Shown: positions 1 through 10,349 of the stretch, piece by piece
Position numbering within the stretch: the first letter of the stretch is position 1
How the letters are laid out: each line of letters opens with the position of its first letter
From: Xylaria sp. FL1777
Lineage: Eukaryota > Ascomycota > Sordariomycetes > Xylariales > Xylariaceae
Assembly (NCBI GenBank): GCA_022578965.1
Contig: MU400616.1
Span: 1 to 64,000, forward strand
DNA length: 64,000 nt
Direction of reading: 5' to 3'
Notes under the pieces: model-generated
Databases searched by the model: none
What the model saw: only the letters and a program-made list of their open reading frames with translations
Told to the model about the DNA's origin: nothing
Translations under genes and position numbers: made by a program

Positions 1-201
1 TAATAAAGTTAAAAAAGATTTAAAGTTTTAAAAAAAAACATTTAAGTATTATATCCTTAAAAAAATAAAAGCTTAAAAATTAAAGTTATATTTAAGGACT
101 TTATAAATATATAGCTATAACAAGCTTATAATTTAGAAAAGTTAGCACAACTATAAAAACACAAAAAATTAAAAAATAACAAGCTAATATATAAATATAA
201 G

Positions 202-850
202 GTTTACTTACTGGAATTTTTACAAAATAAATTTATTAAGAAATTTTACAAACATTTATTATATAAATACTAAAAAGCAATAAAAACAGTTTAACAATTA
301 CAAAAAAAGTACAATTTTTTAGAACTATAAAACATAGTTAAATCTATTGTAAAAAAGTGCAACATTTGCAACAAAGCTAAAGCAGCTTAATATAAGCTTT
401 ATAAATTACTATAACTTATATAAATATTTAAACAAGCATAGCATACTATTGCTTAAAATTTTATTATAGCATTATTTTTATTAATTAATTTAGTTATAAA
501 AGTATAATACAATAAAATATAAGTTATTATTAATAAATTTACTAAGTATGCTTACTTTTTACTATTTAAAAAAAATATAACAGCTAAACAATTTATATAT
601 GCTTTTATATACTAATATTTAAATAAGCATAAACTACTAGAAAAAATTGTTTTAAACTAAAATAAATTATTTACTTTTAAGTTTAAAACTAGTTTTTTTA
701 AACTTATTAGTATTAAACTAAAGTTTTTAACCGCTTATTACTTATAAATAAATAAATAAACAAAAAAACTAAACTAAATATTAAAACAATATTTATAAAG
801 TTATATTAACTACTAATAAAACAATTAAATAAAACTATTACTAATAACAT
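202..850 (+). pseudogene. integrase domain of the Gypsy relic (zinc finger plus rve core)
   Basis: A single frame (codon starts at 202, 523 and 661, with no net frameshift between them) carries a decayed integrase. His of the HHCC finger survives in YKHLLYKY near 241-264, and the CxxC pair in CNICNK. The core reads VIINKFTKYAYF, LFTFKF and FLTAYYL, followed by QYL-SYINY near 790-820, where chromovirus integrases have EQYLRCYVNY. Stops are TAA or TAG at positions where the family has Gln, Trp or Arg. The lack of indels suggests inactivation by point mutation rather than slow deletion decay. Confidence 0.8.
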
Positions 851-1199
851 AAATTTTATATAATATATTAATAAATGAAAATATAAACATATTTTTATAT
901 AAAGCTATTTATAAATAGCAAGCAATTACTAAAAAACAAAAAAAAATATTAATAAAAAGCACTTGCTATTTTAATTATAGTACTTTAAACAAAAACTATT
1001 ATAACAGAAATTAAAACGCTACAAGCTAAACTGCAATTATGCTTTTAATTTTTATAACAATAAATATTAATATACTATAACAAAAAACAAACTAAAAAAC
1101 TAACCTTTAAAAAAAAAAACAAAGTTTATTTGCTATAACAAAAACAAAACGCAAACATTAATATTCCTTAAATTAAAACAAAATAACTAAGCAATAAAT

Positions 1200-1530
1200 T
1201 AAAATTTAAAAAACTTAGTTTTTTTAAGATTAAAGAAGTTATTTTATTTATTAACTATAAACTATTATTACTAAAAAATATGTAAATTTACTTTATTTTT
1301 TATATTTTTTTATTAAAACTAGCACTTATTAAAACATTTATTAAAACATAACTAAAAATAAAAATAAATTAAAACGTTTATAAAGTTAAAAGTATACTAG
1401 ATTTTTATTAAAATAACAATAATCTAAAGTATTTTATTAAATAAAAAGAATATTTATATATTAATAATACTTAAAAACTTAAAAAATACTTAAAAACTGC
1501 TAAAGTAGTTATAAGTTAGTTTTACTGCTA
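1200..1530 (+). pseudogene. chromodomain tail of the Gypsy relic
   Basis: After a capsid-free spacer, a segment near 1220-1325 matches the conserved stretch before chromovirus chromodomains (FKIKEVILFINYKLLLLKN, then IYFIFYIFLLKLA). The chromodomain itself begins at 1373 with NVYKVKSILDFY and continues to about 1515, where LKTAKVVIS corresponds to the family's LKNAKEVIS. The frame differs by one from the integrase block, so at least one indel separates them. Chromodomains target chromovirus integration to marked heterochromatin. Trp and Gly codons of the fold have become stop, Lys or Glu codons, as expected from G-to-A change. Confidence 0.75.
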
Positions 1531-1599
1531 ATATTTTAATTGCTTAAAACTAAAAAAAAAAGGTTAACTTTAAAAAAAACGCTTAAAAAATTTTAATTA

Positions 1600-2950
1600 A
1601 ACTTAAATAAAGCAGCTTGTGCTATTTTAGCTTGCTTTTTTTGTTATTTTTGCTTTTTTACTAGTACTTTTTATTCTTTTTTAATATGCTTTATTTTGTT
1701 TAGTTTATTTAAAAACTAAAGCTTTTATTAAACTATTTTAATACTTTTTGCTTTTAAAAAACGTTTTTATATATAAAGCTAAGCTAACTTACTTAAAATA
1801 AAATTAAAGCTATTTTAAGCTCGTTTTAATTTTTTTTAAACTAAAAGTAATTATTGCTTTGTTTGTTTTTTTTTTTTTTTAAAACAATAATGTTTAAAAA
1901 CTATATTATTAATTAAATTAATTAAAACTTTTAATCTGTTGCAAAAGCAACTAATATATATGCATTTAAAATAACAAAATATATTATTTGTTATTTTATA
2001 TATTAATAATTAATTAAAGCAGCAAAAATAAAGCATAACTTTATAACTAATAAAATTAATAAAAAAAGCAAAAATAAGTTTTTGCTTTGTTTTAAATAAG
2101 CGGTTAGTTTTTTTAATGCGCTTTAATATTATAATATATAAAAAAGAAAAAAAAATACTTATAGAAAATTGTTAAAACAACAATTTTAGAAAAAAAGAAA
2201 TAATGTTATAAAATTAGCACAAAAGTAGCTTTTAAAGCAGCTTAATGCTTTTATATATATTATGCACCTTTTTTTTTGCTAGCTAAAGCTAAAGTTATAT
2301 AACAATTTATTTAGCTTATTAAGCTTACAATAATTTAAAGTTTACTAAGCTTATAATAATTTAAAGCTTATTAAGCTTATAGTAATTTAATGCTTACTAA
2401 ATTTATAGTAATTTAAAAAAAATTACTACTTTTTTTACTTTTTTTTTGTTTATATAATTATGTACTTTTTATATTTAGTTATTTATTTAATTCTAGTTCT
2501 TTAGCTATTAATTTTTTATAACTGCTAAGCACTAATATACTTATTACTTTTAAACCTTTAAGACCTTTATTAATGCATAGTAGTAAAAATACTTTAAAAA
2601 CTTCCTTAACGGACTACTGTTAAGAATTTTATTATTACCTGCAAATTAAGACCTTAAAGGCAAACCCGTTATATTAATATATAACAGGTCCGTTGCAAAA
2701 TAAAGTTAAAAAATAAAATAAAAAGTAAATAAAATATTAATATATTATATAAAAGTTTATTTAAAATATAATGCTATAAAGCTACTTAAATAACTATTTA
2801 TGCTTTTTAAATATTAGTTTAAAACTTTATAATTATTATGTAAAGTTAGGTTTATACTTAAAAAAGTAAATATTAAAAAAAAAACATCTTTTAAGTATAA
2901 TACTAAAAAACTATGTATAAATACTACTAATTTAGGTAAAGCTGGTCCGT
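1600..2950. other. AT-rich RIP block, possible decayed LTR
   Basis: The block is almost entirely A and T, with long homopolymers and no gene. A short less-mutated island at about 2605-2700 starts with a TGTTAAGAA-like sequence and contains an ACCTGCAAATTAAGACC-like stretch. It could be the 3' LTR of the relic, since chromovirus LTRs begin with TG, but no second copy is visible to prove it. Base composition changes abruptly near 2945. Confidence 0.5.
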
Positions 2951-3354
2951 GCTCCTTAGGTTTTTGCATAGCAACTGTTGCACGGTGTATACCATGGCTT
3001 GTGCTGCCTAGAAGCCACATCGCATAGGTACCCGTAGGGACTCCACTCCTGACTGTAAACGCTTCTGCAATTACTCGTTGGCTTAAGACCGGCAGCATAT
3101 ATGATTGGCTGAAATATAGACCAATCATCCTTCACCAACCTGCTAAAGAATCCACACCTTGTGGATCTATCGGACACTCGTTTTTCCACACTCTCTAGCC
3201 CTACATTTCCGCCCACCAAAAATTTCCATTGGCGAAGCGACCTACTTCGGGTAATTAATCCAGAGCGCAAGTCAACCACTTTCGAGGCGTCCATCCTGCC
3301 ATTCCGCATAGACAACACCGCTTCACGTCGTCATTCACACCACAACCCATCACA
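2951..3354 (+). promoter_or_regulatory. upstream region of RPP1
   Basis: This 0.4 kb lies between the AT-rich transposon block and the RPP1 start codon and returns to ordinary composition at once. It must hold the promoter and 5' leader of a highly expressed ribosomal protein gene. No TATA box was recognised. The leader just before the start is rich in CAC/ACC (3330-3354), as is common in highly expressed fungal genes. Confidence 0.4.
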
Positions 3355-3928
3355 ATGTCGGTCGCCGAACTCGCCTCCTCATACGCCGCTCTCATCCTCG
3401 CCGATGACGGTCTTGAGATTACTGTGAGCGCGCCCGAACAATCCCATGTTACCCCTCCTCGCATGCGAACATTCGATGGGCAAAAGGCCGCACAACCAGC
3501 GACAGCATCCTAACCACCGTTTATAGGCCGATAAGCTCCAGACCCTGATCAAGGCTGCCGGTGTCATCGATGTCGAGCCTATCTGGACGCAGCTGTTCGC
3601 CAAGGTACGCACGCGAAACTTGAAGATGAGACAGGACGGACCAGATTTGCTGATAAAGGGGACTATATAGGCTCTTGAGGGCAAGGACGTAAAGGATCTT
3701 CTTTCCGCCGTCGGTTCTGGCGGTGGTGCCGCCGCTGGCCCTGCTGGTGCTGGTGCTGCTGCCGGTGGCGCTGCTGCCGAAGCTGAGCCCGCTGCTGAAG
3801 AGAAGGAAGAAGGTACGTTTCCTATTCCGCATTCCGACGCGCCGTGTGTGCTGCATTGGAGTATACTGACAACCGCTACAGAGAAGGAGGAGTCTGACGA
3901 CGACATGGGCTTCGGTCTTTTCGACTAA
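3355..3928 (+). CDS. RPP1: 60S acidic ribosomal protein P1
   Basis: Exons 3355-3423, 3527-3604, 3671-3812 and 3882-3928 give 111 residues, the usual P1 length. P1 pairs with P2 on the uL10 (P0) stalk of the 60S subunit and recruits elongation-factor GTPases. The N-terminal helical dimerisation domain (about 1-65, starting [13 protein letters not shown]) is followed by an Ala/Gly hinge (about 66-90) and the acidic tail [13 protein letters not shown], the conserved stalk peptide that contacts elongation factors. Introns are 103, 66 and 69 nt; the last has a CTGAC branch site. The start is the first ATG and yields the canonical N-terminus. It is convergent with the UBX gene, with about 400 bp between stop codons. 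Its promoter abuts the RIP block. Confidence 0.96.
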
Positions 3929-4334
3929 ATTCGTTCCGTTACGACAACTACTTCCTTTTGTACTTCAAATGCATGGTTCGGGGTTCCATACACCATTGGT
4001 GTGGCGTGAAGGAGGCACTACTATAGTATGCCTAAGGCAAATATCCTCCTGTCATAGGTTAATATGACAACACTTTTGCAATGACCGTTATGCACCGGTC
4101 TTTGTAGGGTTCTACGCGGCTACGATGTGATTGGGATACGGATCTGAATTCGGTGTTGCTGGCCTTAGACGAAAAAGTACCCCGGAATGGAAATGACGAT
4201 TCTTGCATGACATGCAAAATTTGTGTTATTGTCTAGATCCATCGCTTAGCAAAGGCTGAGAAATCGCCCTGTCCCTAAATCCAGACGCTACACCATGTAC
4301 TCATCATGACCCCTGTGCAAGCTTATCCACTACC
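3929..4334. other. convergent intergenic region
   Basis: This 406 bp separates the stop codons of RPP1 (+) and the UBX gene (-) and must hold both 3' UTRs and polyadenylation signals. No gene or repeat is visible. Confidence 0.5.
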
Positions 4335-5438
4335 CTACTGTACAATGAGAGCAGCGCTTGGAACTAGACCTGCCTCTTTCAGTGTTTTTCCGAAATCTAG
4401 GTTTCCCTCGAAGACCTTCCTGGGGAAATTCTGGACGAATTTGGTAACAATTGAACCATTCTCGGCCTCCACCATCTGGGCCACCTCGAAGAGGGTTGTT
4501 TCCGCCGGCAACGTCTTCATAATGTTTCCGCCAGGTGTCTGTAGTCGTAGACGGGCCTCATTGTGATTTGCCGCAGGACGAGAAGGCGCAGCGGCAGCAG
4601 CTGGAGCCGGAGCCGGAGCCGGAATAGCCCTACCCTCTCGAGCTGCTTTTGCCTCCTCGGCCTTGCGACGTCGCTCCTCTTTGTCGGCCTCAATCTTGGC
4701 CTTGATCCGTTTCTTAGCCTCCATCTCGTCGAGCTTCTCCTGGCGCTTTTTGGCTGCCTCCTTGATCTGTTCCCTGCGTTGCAGCTCTTCCTTGATGTCC
4801 TGTGACTCCTTTGTAGCCTTATGTCGGATTTGCTGCCAAATGTGGTCAGTATATAAAACATGAAAATCCGTCTCAAAGTATGAAATGTACCTCGTTCCGC
4901 TTCTGCTCCTCCTTATCTATAACCGCCTGGTTAGCTCTCTTGGCCTTGACTTTTTCTCGGAGCTCGGCGAGCCTCTGCTGTTTCTCCTCCTCGGTCAAGG
5001 GCGCAATCTCCTCGGTCGATTCTGCGAAGTCGGAATGGCCTCTACATGAAGCGTGTGAGCAGATGATGAAGTAGTAGCGCATATCCTCTCCCTTCCATCG
5101 GGTGACTTACGACTTGTTCGCATGGAACTCGGCTTCTCGCTGAGACCGGAACTTCTTGCCGCACTCGTTGCAGACAAGCGACATAGCGACGACATCTCCC
5201 TCGACTTTGGCGACGCTGGGTCCGGACTCCTCCTCCGCTAACAGTTCCTCCAGCTCGGTGTCTTGGTTTTTTTCTAGCCAATCCATGGCGTCCGGCACTA
5301 ATACAAGGTTAAGGCGCTGACTGGCCACCAATACCTGGGAGGAGAAAACTCACGGCCATCCGACCTCTTGACAGCCAGCTCGGCACGCTGCTTGTCAAAG
5401 CCCATCTCGAGCAGCTGATCTAAGACTGATTGTGACAT
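4335..5438 (-). CDS. UBA / C2H2 zinc finger / UBX domain protein (UBXN1/SAKS1-like Cdc48 adaptor)
   Basis: Exons 5438-5354, 5297-5111, 5041-4891 and 4832-4335 give 306 residues. The N-terminus is a UBA-type ubiquitin-binding domain (about 3-40, LLEMGF near 9-14). A C2H2 finger follows (Cys71, Cys74, His87, His93). Then comes a long charged coiled coil (about 100-215), an Ala/Pro linker, and a C-terminal UBX domain (about 229-306). The loop FPR (about 277-279) inserts into the Cdc48/p97 N domain. The protein probably delivers ubiquitinated clients to Cdc48 in cytosol or nucleus. Introns are 56, 69 and 58 nt, and all phases close. It is divergent from the VAP gene over 1.37 kb. Family assignment is firm; its exact role is inferred from the animal relative. 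Confidence 0.9.
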
Positions 5439-6806
5439 CTTGATTGCGTGTGGTGTGTTGAGTGAGAGAAGGTGCTGAGTCTTGGTGAAATGTAATGTGC
5501 ACTTCTGACAAGTAGACTGCAAACATATACTTTAAGAGCCTCTAGTTAAATGTACTTAAAGTAGAAGGAGGGGAGACATGTATCGAAAAAAGCAGACCCC
5601 TAGACTAATATTGTCTGCCTTAGAACCTTCATGGAGGACCTTGTATAATTCATTCAAGTGATTCGATCTACTTGACAATAAATAAGTCTTAGTCGGTTAC
5701 TGATGAGACGTCATTGTGAATGTTGCCTCGATATGTGTGTACCTTACCTAAGGTACGCCAGATGGTGCTCCGTGTCTAAAATCTACATACTGTACACAGA
5801 TACTGTAAGTAGGTACCTAACCTAGAGCTGGAGGTAAGATATATAAGCGGGGGTTAAAAGCTAAGAAGGGTATGTACTTACTGCATGAACATTTACCACA
5901 CGCACGCACTGTCAAGTTAGGTACCTACCTAGGTAATTCCAAACGCCTCTCAAAAGCTTACTACGAACACAATTTAGTATTTCTCATAGGCAATTTATTA
6001 CGGAGAAGCCACTCCCAGTTATTTAAGTAAGGCTCTCTAACCGAAGCACTACAATACATCTTACATGCAGTAACCTACCTACTTAGGTAGAAATTGAAGC
6101 TACCTGTAGGCATCTAGCGGGCATCTATGTGCTCAGTGACATGTGCAGATACTAATCTTAGTCCCTTAAAAGTAAAAACCCCCTTATGTACATCCTAAAC
6201 TTAGTAGGAGGTACCTATTCGGCCAAGAACCACAGTAGGTAGGTACTGCTTTAGGTACCTGCCGAAGCTCCTTCGGGTGGAGCCAATTCACTGGTCAGCG
6301 AGTGACGCCGAGCGCCCGGACGTGGAATGGCAGAGCTCTAATGATATCGGTCGATGCAACTACTGTAAGTAAGTACACATGTAGTGTACGTATCACTCAC
6401 TCAATCAACTACCTACGGTCGACCAAACTTGGCACATTGTTGTAACGTAATCATAAAACACGACTTATCTGTACATTTCGGTAGGATCTAGACCACCCTT
6501 TCAACCATCACCTTCGACCTCTTCTTGTCCACGACCATTCCCGACCATTCCCCCTACCCACCGGGCTGAATCTACGTCACCGGGTAGCGCATGGTTGTTC
6601 CTGTTTTGCCTTGATATACACTCACCCTGTTCCCAGCAACCTGCGAAATCCACAACCACCACCATCACCACCATCATCACCACCGCCCATCCCCGGCTCC
6701 TCGCATCAGGCATCGCACCTCCGACCCTCCCGATCCGTCCGTCTATCCCCGATATCCCTTTGACAAAGCCGGTACCATATATAAGTTCCAGTAGACGCTA
6801 TTCAAC
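5439..6806. promoter_or_regulatory. divergent promoter region between UBX and VAP genes, rich in TAGGTA/TACCTA motifs
   Basis: This 1.37 kb separates two divergently transcribed genes. It contains many copies of TAGGTA or its complement, often as the palindrome TAGGTACCTA or TACCTAGGTA (examples near 5812, 5918-5935, 6075-6092, 6208, 6237-6262). The VAP 5' leader contains a CAC/CAT run (6655-6690). No ORF here looks coding. What the palindromes do is unknown. Confidence 0.5.
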
Positions 6807-7989
6807 ATGTCTGTCGAGATCGACCCCCAGGAGCTCGGCTTCCACCGTACGTCGCCATGATCATACCCCAGAACCATGGTCATTGCTTACAAATGCAGGC
6901 CCTTTTACCGTCGAAGTGCTTGAGAACCTCAAGATCAGGAATCCAGGCACCCAGCCGGTTGCTTTCAAGGTGCGTTGCGACAATTGATACAGATTCGCGA
7001 TCCATCGAGGCAGCTGAGGCTAATGTCTTCCAGGTTAAAACCACCGCACCGAAACAGTACGCCTTCTCTTTCCGCGACCGCAATCTACCTGAAAGATACA
7101 GGATACTCACATATAGCGCGGTTTAGGTACTGCGTTAGACCCAACTCCGGCCGCGTCGAACCGAATAGGGAGGTCGAAGTACAAGGTTGCACATCCCCTT
7201 CATCTTTTGTTCTTCCACTACTGATGCCTCGACAGTAATTCTCCAGGCCATGAAACAAGAACCTCCTTCGGGTACGAAATGCAGAGACAAGTTTTTGGTT
7301 CAGTCGGTCGTCATCACTCCCGAGAAGGACTTCTCCAACCTTGCGTCCATTGTAAGCTCGATGCCGGCATGCACCAAGCATAGGTGCGACCTGGGGTGCG
7401 CCACTAACTATTTGGCAGTGGGATACTATCGATAAGTCTTTGGTACAAGAGAAGAAGATACGGGTTTCTTTCCTCGATCCAAAGAGCTCTCCCGCCACCG
7501 ATGCTACTGTTTCAACGCCTAATAAGAGTACGCCCGTGAATGGTGTATGTTGTCCCACTCCAAAAAAATGGTATTTATAGGTACTGATCTATTACAAAGG
7601 GCGATGCGTCACCAGATGTTGCTCCTCCAGCCTATTCATCACCAAGCGCTGGGCGATCTGAGCCCAAGCTCTCGGCTGAGGAGGAATCTCATCCCCAAGA
7701 GAAGGCTAGTTTTGCCGCACCTGTAGCCGTCGCTACAACGAAGAACAGCGAGCCGACTTTCGAAGAAGTGAAGGAACAACTGCTCCAAGCAGAGAAACTG
7801 ATTGCGCAACTCAAGAAAGACGATAGTGGATTGCGACAGCGGAAGATAGCCGGTATAGCAGAGGACAAACCGAGCGCTAAGCCCTCAGAACTTGCGCAAG
7901 CCGCACGGGCCGGTACCGAGGGCGTGCCGGTCCAAATCGCGGCTATCCTCTGTCTGTTGAGTTTCCTGCTCGCTTACGCCTTTTTCTAG
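6807..7989 (+). CDS. VAMP-associated protein (VAP/Scs2), ER membrane protein
   Basis: Seven exons (6807-6846, 6899-6969, 7034-7056, 7127-7185, 7236-7351, 7419-7544, 7600-7989) give 274 residues. An N-terminal MSP domain (about 5-120) is followed by a Pro/Ser linker, a coiled coil (about 195-220) and a C-terminal membrane anchor (last 20 residues, ending LSFLLAYAFF). VAPs sit in the ER membrane and bind FFAT motifs of lipid-transfer proteins, tethering the ER to other membranes and influencing phosphoinositide and inositol control. The model needs a 23-nt third exon (7034-7056), which restores VKTTAPKQ before YCVRPNSG, the expected order in MSP domains. Introns are 50-70 nt. It is convergent with the desaturase gene. 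Confidence 0.93.
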
Positions 7990-9056
7990 ACATCGCACGG
8001 GATCTTTAGCGGAGATGTGACCAGCCCAGGACACATGGCGTTATTCAGGAATAACAATACTAATTTTAGGCGATAAGCTAGCTAGCTATCACGGATAGCA
8101 GCTGTTGGACGAGGGCGGAGATTAATGATGTGATGGAGCGATGGAGCAAAAATCACTACTTCGTCTGTAGGAGCAAGGCATTGAGACCTCGGGAGCCATT
8201 CAAGGCCTAGGGGCTCAAACGTAAGCAAGATACGGGAAGTCAGTCAGGATTGGAGTCGGAGGCATGGAGCATGAAATGAAAAGAGAATAAGAGAGCTAGA
8301 GTGTTGGCGTGTAGTTGTAGAGGGAGACATGGCAGCGAGGAGTATCTTCGTCACGACACAGTGCTTGTTCCATAGCCCGGCATGCGCGTCCTTTTGTTAC
8401 TTGAGGGTTTGAGAATGTATAAAGTTTCCGAAACCTACCGGCCTGTTCTTTGCTCTTTCCCTGCTGAAATGACGAAAGCTAATTAAGTGCCCGATCTCGT
8501 AGCAATTCAGGTATACAATCTTAGAAATATCCCCCCCCTATTAGAGAACCATGATATTTAGTCAGGAATCTTGGTACACCAAGTTTTCGAGCAGCGAGTG
8601 CCATCTAGCGTCAATCTATGTAAGCCCCATATGAGATAAGCGTTATATTAATATATTGATAGAACTTGCTACCTATTACCCTTTTCTCTTATCCCAGGCT
8701 CATCCCAGTATGCCAAACGCCGCCAGTGCATATCGAAGGATCCCATTATCATGATATGCTGTGATTTTCGACTCACGGCCGTCACATGATTAACTCCCCG
8801 CCCACAAAATTACCAGCGGTTCACGCTGTTGTGTGCTGTGCTGTGCTGTGCTGAATGCAGAAATTTGAGCTCGTAGGCTATAATCTATATATGCCTTTTG
8901 TCATCTTGTCTAGTCTTTACCTCGCCTAGCGAGATATTATTATTCATTCATATAGTTTCGGCGTCAAGCTACGTGACAGGCTGAAACTCAAGATGGTTGT
9001 TGCGAAACATGCCATGATCAAACAAGTCTATGGTGAAAAAGCTCGGTGGGAAAAGA
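7990..9056. other. convergent intergenic region with a (CTGTG)n microsatellite
   Basis: About 1.07 kb lies between the stop codons of the VAP (+) and desaturase (-) genes. A short CTGTG tandem tract lies at about 8831-8853. No gene is visible. Confidence 0.5.
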
Positions 9057-10349
9057 TCAGGACTGTAGCTCGTCCTCCTTCCACCCCTCGGTAGGTTTTT
9101 GCTTCTGAACGCCCTGTCCAACTAATCGCCCGCCCTCCTTCCGCTTCACGCGGCACCGGATGCCAACGTTCTCGTCGAAAATGAAGCGCCAGAGGACGTA
9201 TGTCCAGGACGTATGGTGGGGGAGGTCGACGTAGAACTCGCGCGCCATGTCGTGGAGCTTATGGAGCCGCGTCCAGGGGACGGCGGGGAAGTCGTGGTGC
9301 TCGTTATGCAGGCCGACGTTGTACGTCAGGAAGTTCAGGGGGCCGTAGTACGAGTAGGTCTCGGGGACAGGGAGTCCATTTGCGGGATCGGCCTGCGCGG
9401 GCGTCACGGTCGAATACACATAGTGCTCGGCGATGAAGTGGCCGGCCAGCGGGTGGAGGCTCCCGGCCAGGAAGGAGGAGAACACGAGGTAGAGCATAGA
9501 TTGCACACCGAGCGTACTGAGGATCACGGCGTCGAAGGAGAGCTGCGTCACAACGTTCAAGGCCGATACCCAGGTGAAGGGGACCTGGTACACGGCCATG
9601 GGGCGGAGGGCGTAGAAGAAGATCTGGAAGGTGCAGAAGAAGGCTTTGCCCAGGATCGAATCGAGGAATATGGCTTCAAATGCAGTGGGGAGATCCGTGT
9701 CCAGCCCGTCGACGCCCAGGGACTTGTGGTGCGTCAGGTGGTAGGGTCGGAACGAGGCGCTGTAGGGGATCCCGATGGGCAGGTTCGCGAAGATGGAGAG
9801 GAGTCGGTTCGCGGTCGGCGAGCGGAAGGCAAGATTATGGCTGATCTCGTGGATGGCGAGGAAGAGGTTCTGGTTCGCGGTTGCACCGACGACATAGGCC
9901 AGGAGCCAGAAGGAGGGGGAGAAGAAGGGCGTGTTCCGCAGGAGGTAGGCGCAGAATACCTGGATCGACACGACGAGGAGGACGACGTATTTCGTGAGAG
10001 GTTCGGGGCCGCAGAGCTTCGTGACCTAGGTCATTCGTCCTGTGTAAGCGAGATGGACAGCCAATGGATAGATAATAGATAGAAAGTAGAAAGCAAGCTG
10101 CTGGAGGAGAGAGTCTGCGTTTACCTCTGGATGTGCCTTGATGATCTCCAATCTCCTGGTGCGATGCGGCTCTTCGGTGTATGTCCAGAAGAAGTCTCGG
10201 TATTTCACCTCCAAGGGATGTCGAGGGAGGTCGCCTTGAGCGGGAGCATCGCCTTGTTTCCCATTGACTTTCCCATTGACTCTGATAGTCTTCTCCGTCT
10301 TCACCGGCCTCGGGGCGCTCGTCACCGTCGAAGCTGCTGACGGTGCCAT
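9057..10349 (-). CDS. sphingolipid (dihydroceramide) delta-4 desaturase
   Basis: Two exons (10349-10125, 10025-9057; 99-nt intron) give 397 residues. The N-terminal signature of this family (FFWTYTEEPHRTRR, about 53-66) precedes a membrane di-iron desaturase. The three His boxes are HEISH (134-138), HLTHH (171-175) and HNEHH (315-319), with hydrophobic segments between them. The enzyme introduces the 4,5-trans double bond into the long-chain base of dihydroceramide in the ER; in fungi the product mostly feeds glucosylceramide synthesis. An in-frame ATG 15 codons upstream (10394) would add MQRNLGIYIYSAGKK; I chose the second ATG because MAPSAAS fits a soluble N-terminus better. The C-terminal basic tail is normal for the family. 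Confidence 0.95.

Larger units (their letters stand above)
1..1600 (+). mobile_element. RIP-degraded Ty3/Gypsy chromovirus relic (pol 3' half)
   Basis: This is a dead LTR retrotransposon, truncated by the window start, so reverse transcriptase would lie upstream. One frame from 202 to about 850 reads as an integrase through many stop codons. The zinc-binding region ends in CNICNKAKAA near 376-405. Catalytic-core block VIINKFTKYAYF begins at 523, where the family has VIVDRFTKYAHF. Then come LFTFKFKTSF at 667 and FLTAYYL near 730. A C-terminal chromodomain follows. The Asp expected in the core block is Asn, and stops stand where Gln or Trp codons are expected; both fit C-to-T and G-to-A change on both strands, the RIP signature. 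The reading is by eye; the family assignment is strong, the element name unknown. Confidence 0.85.

Noticed and set aside
1..2950. Interpreting the AT-rich block as mitochondrial DNA
   Set aside because: Integrase and chromodomain remnants with RIP-type stops identify a nuclear retrotransposon, and nuclear genes follow immediately.
9213..10082. 289-codon ORF on the + strand across the desaturase gene
   Set aside because: It is antisense to a clear desaturase with three His boxes, and its composition reflects the complementary codons.
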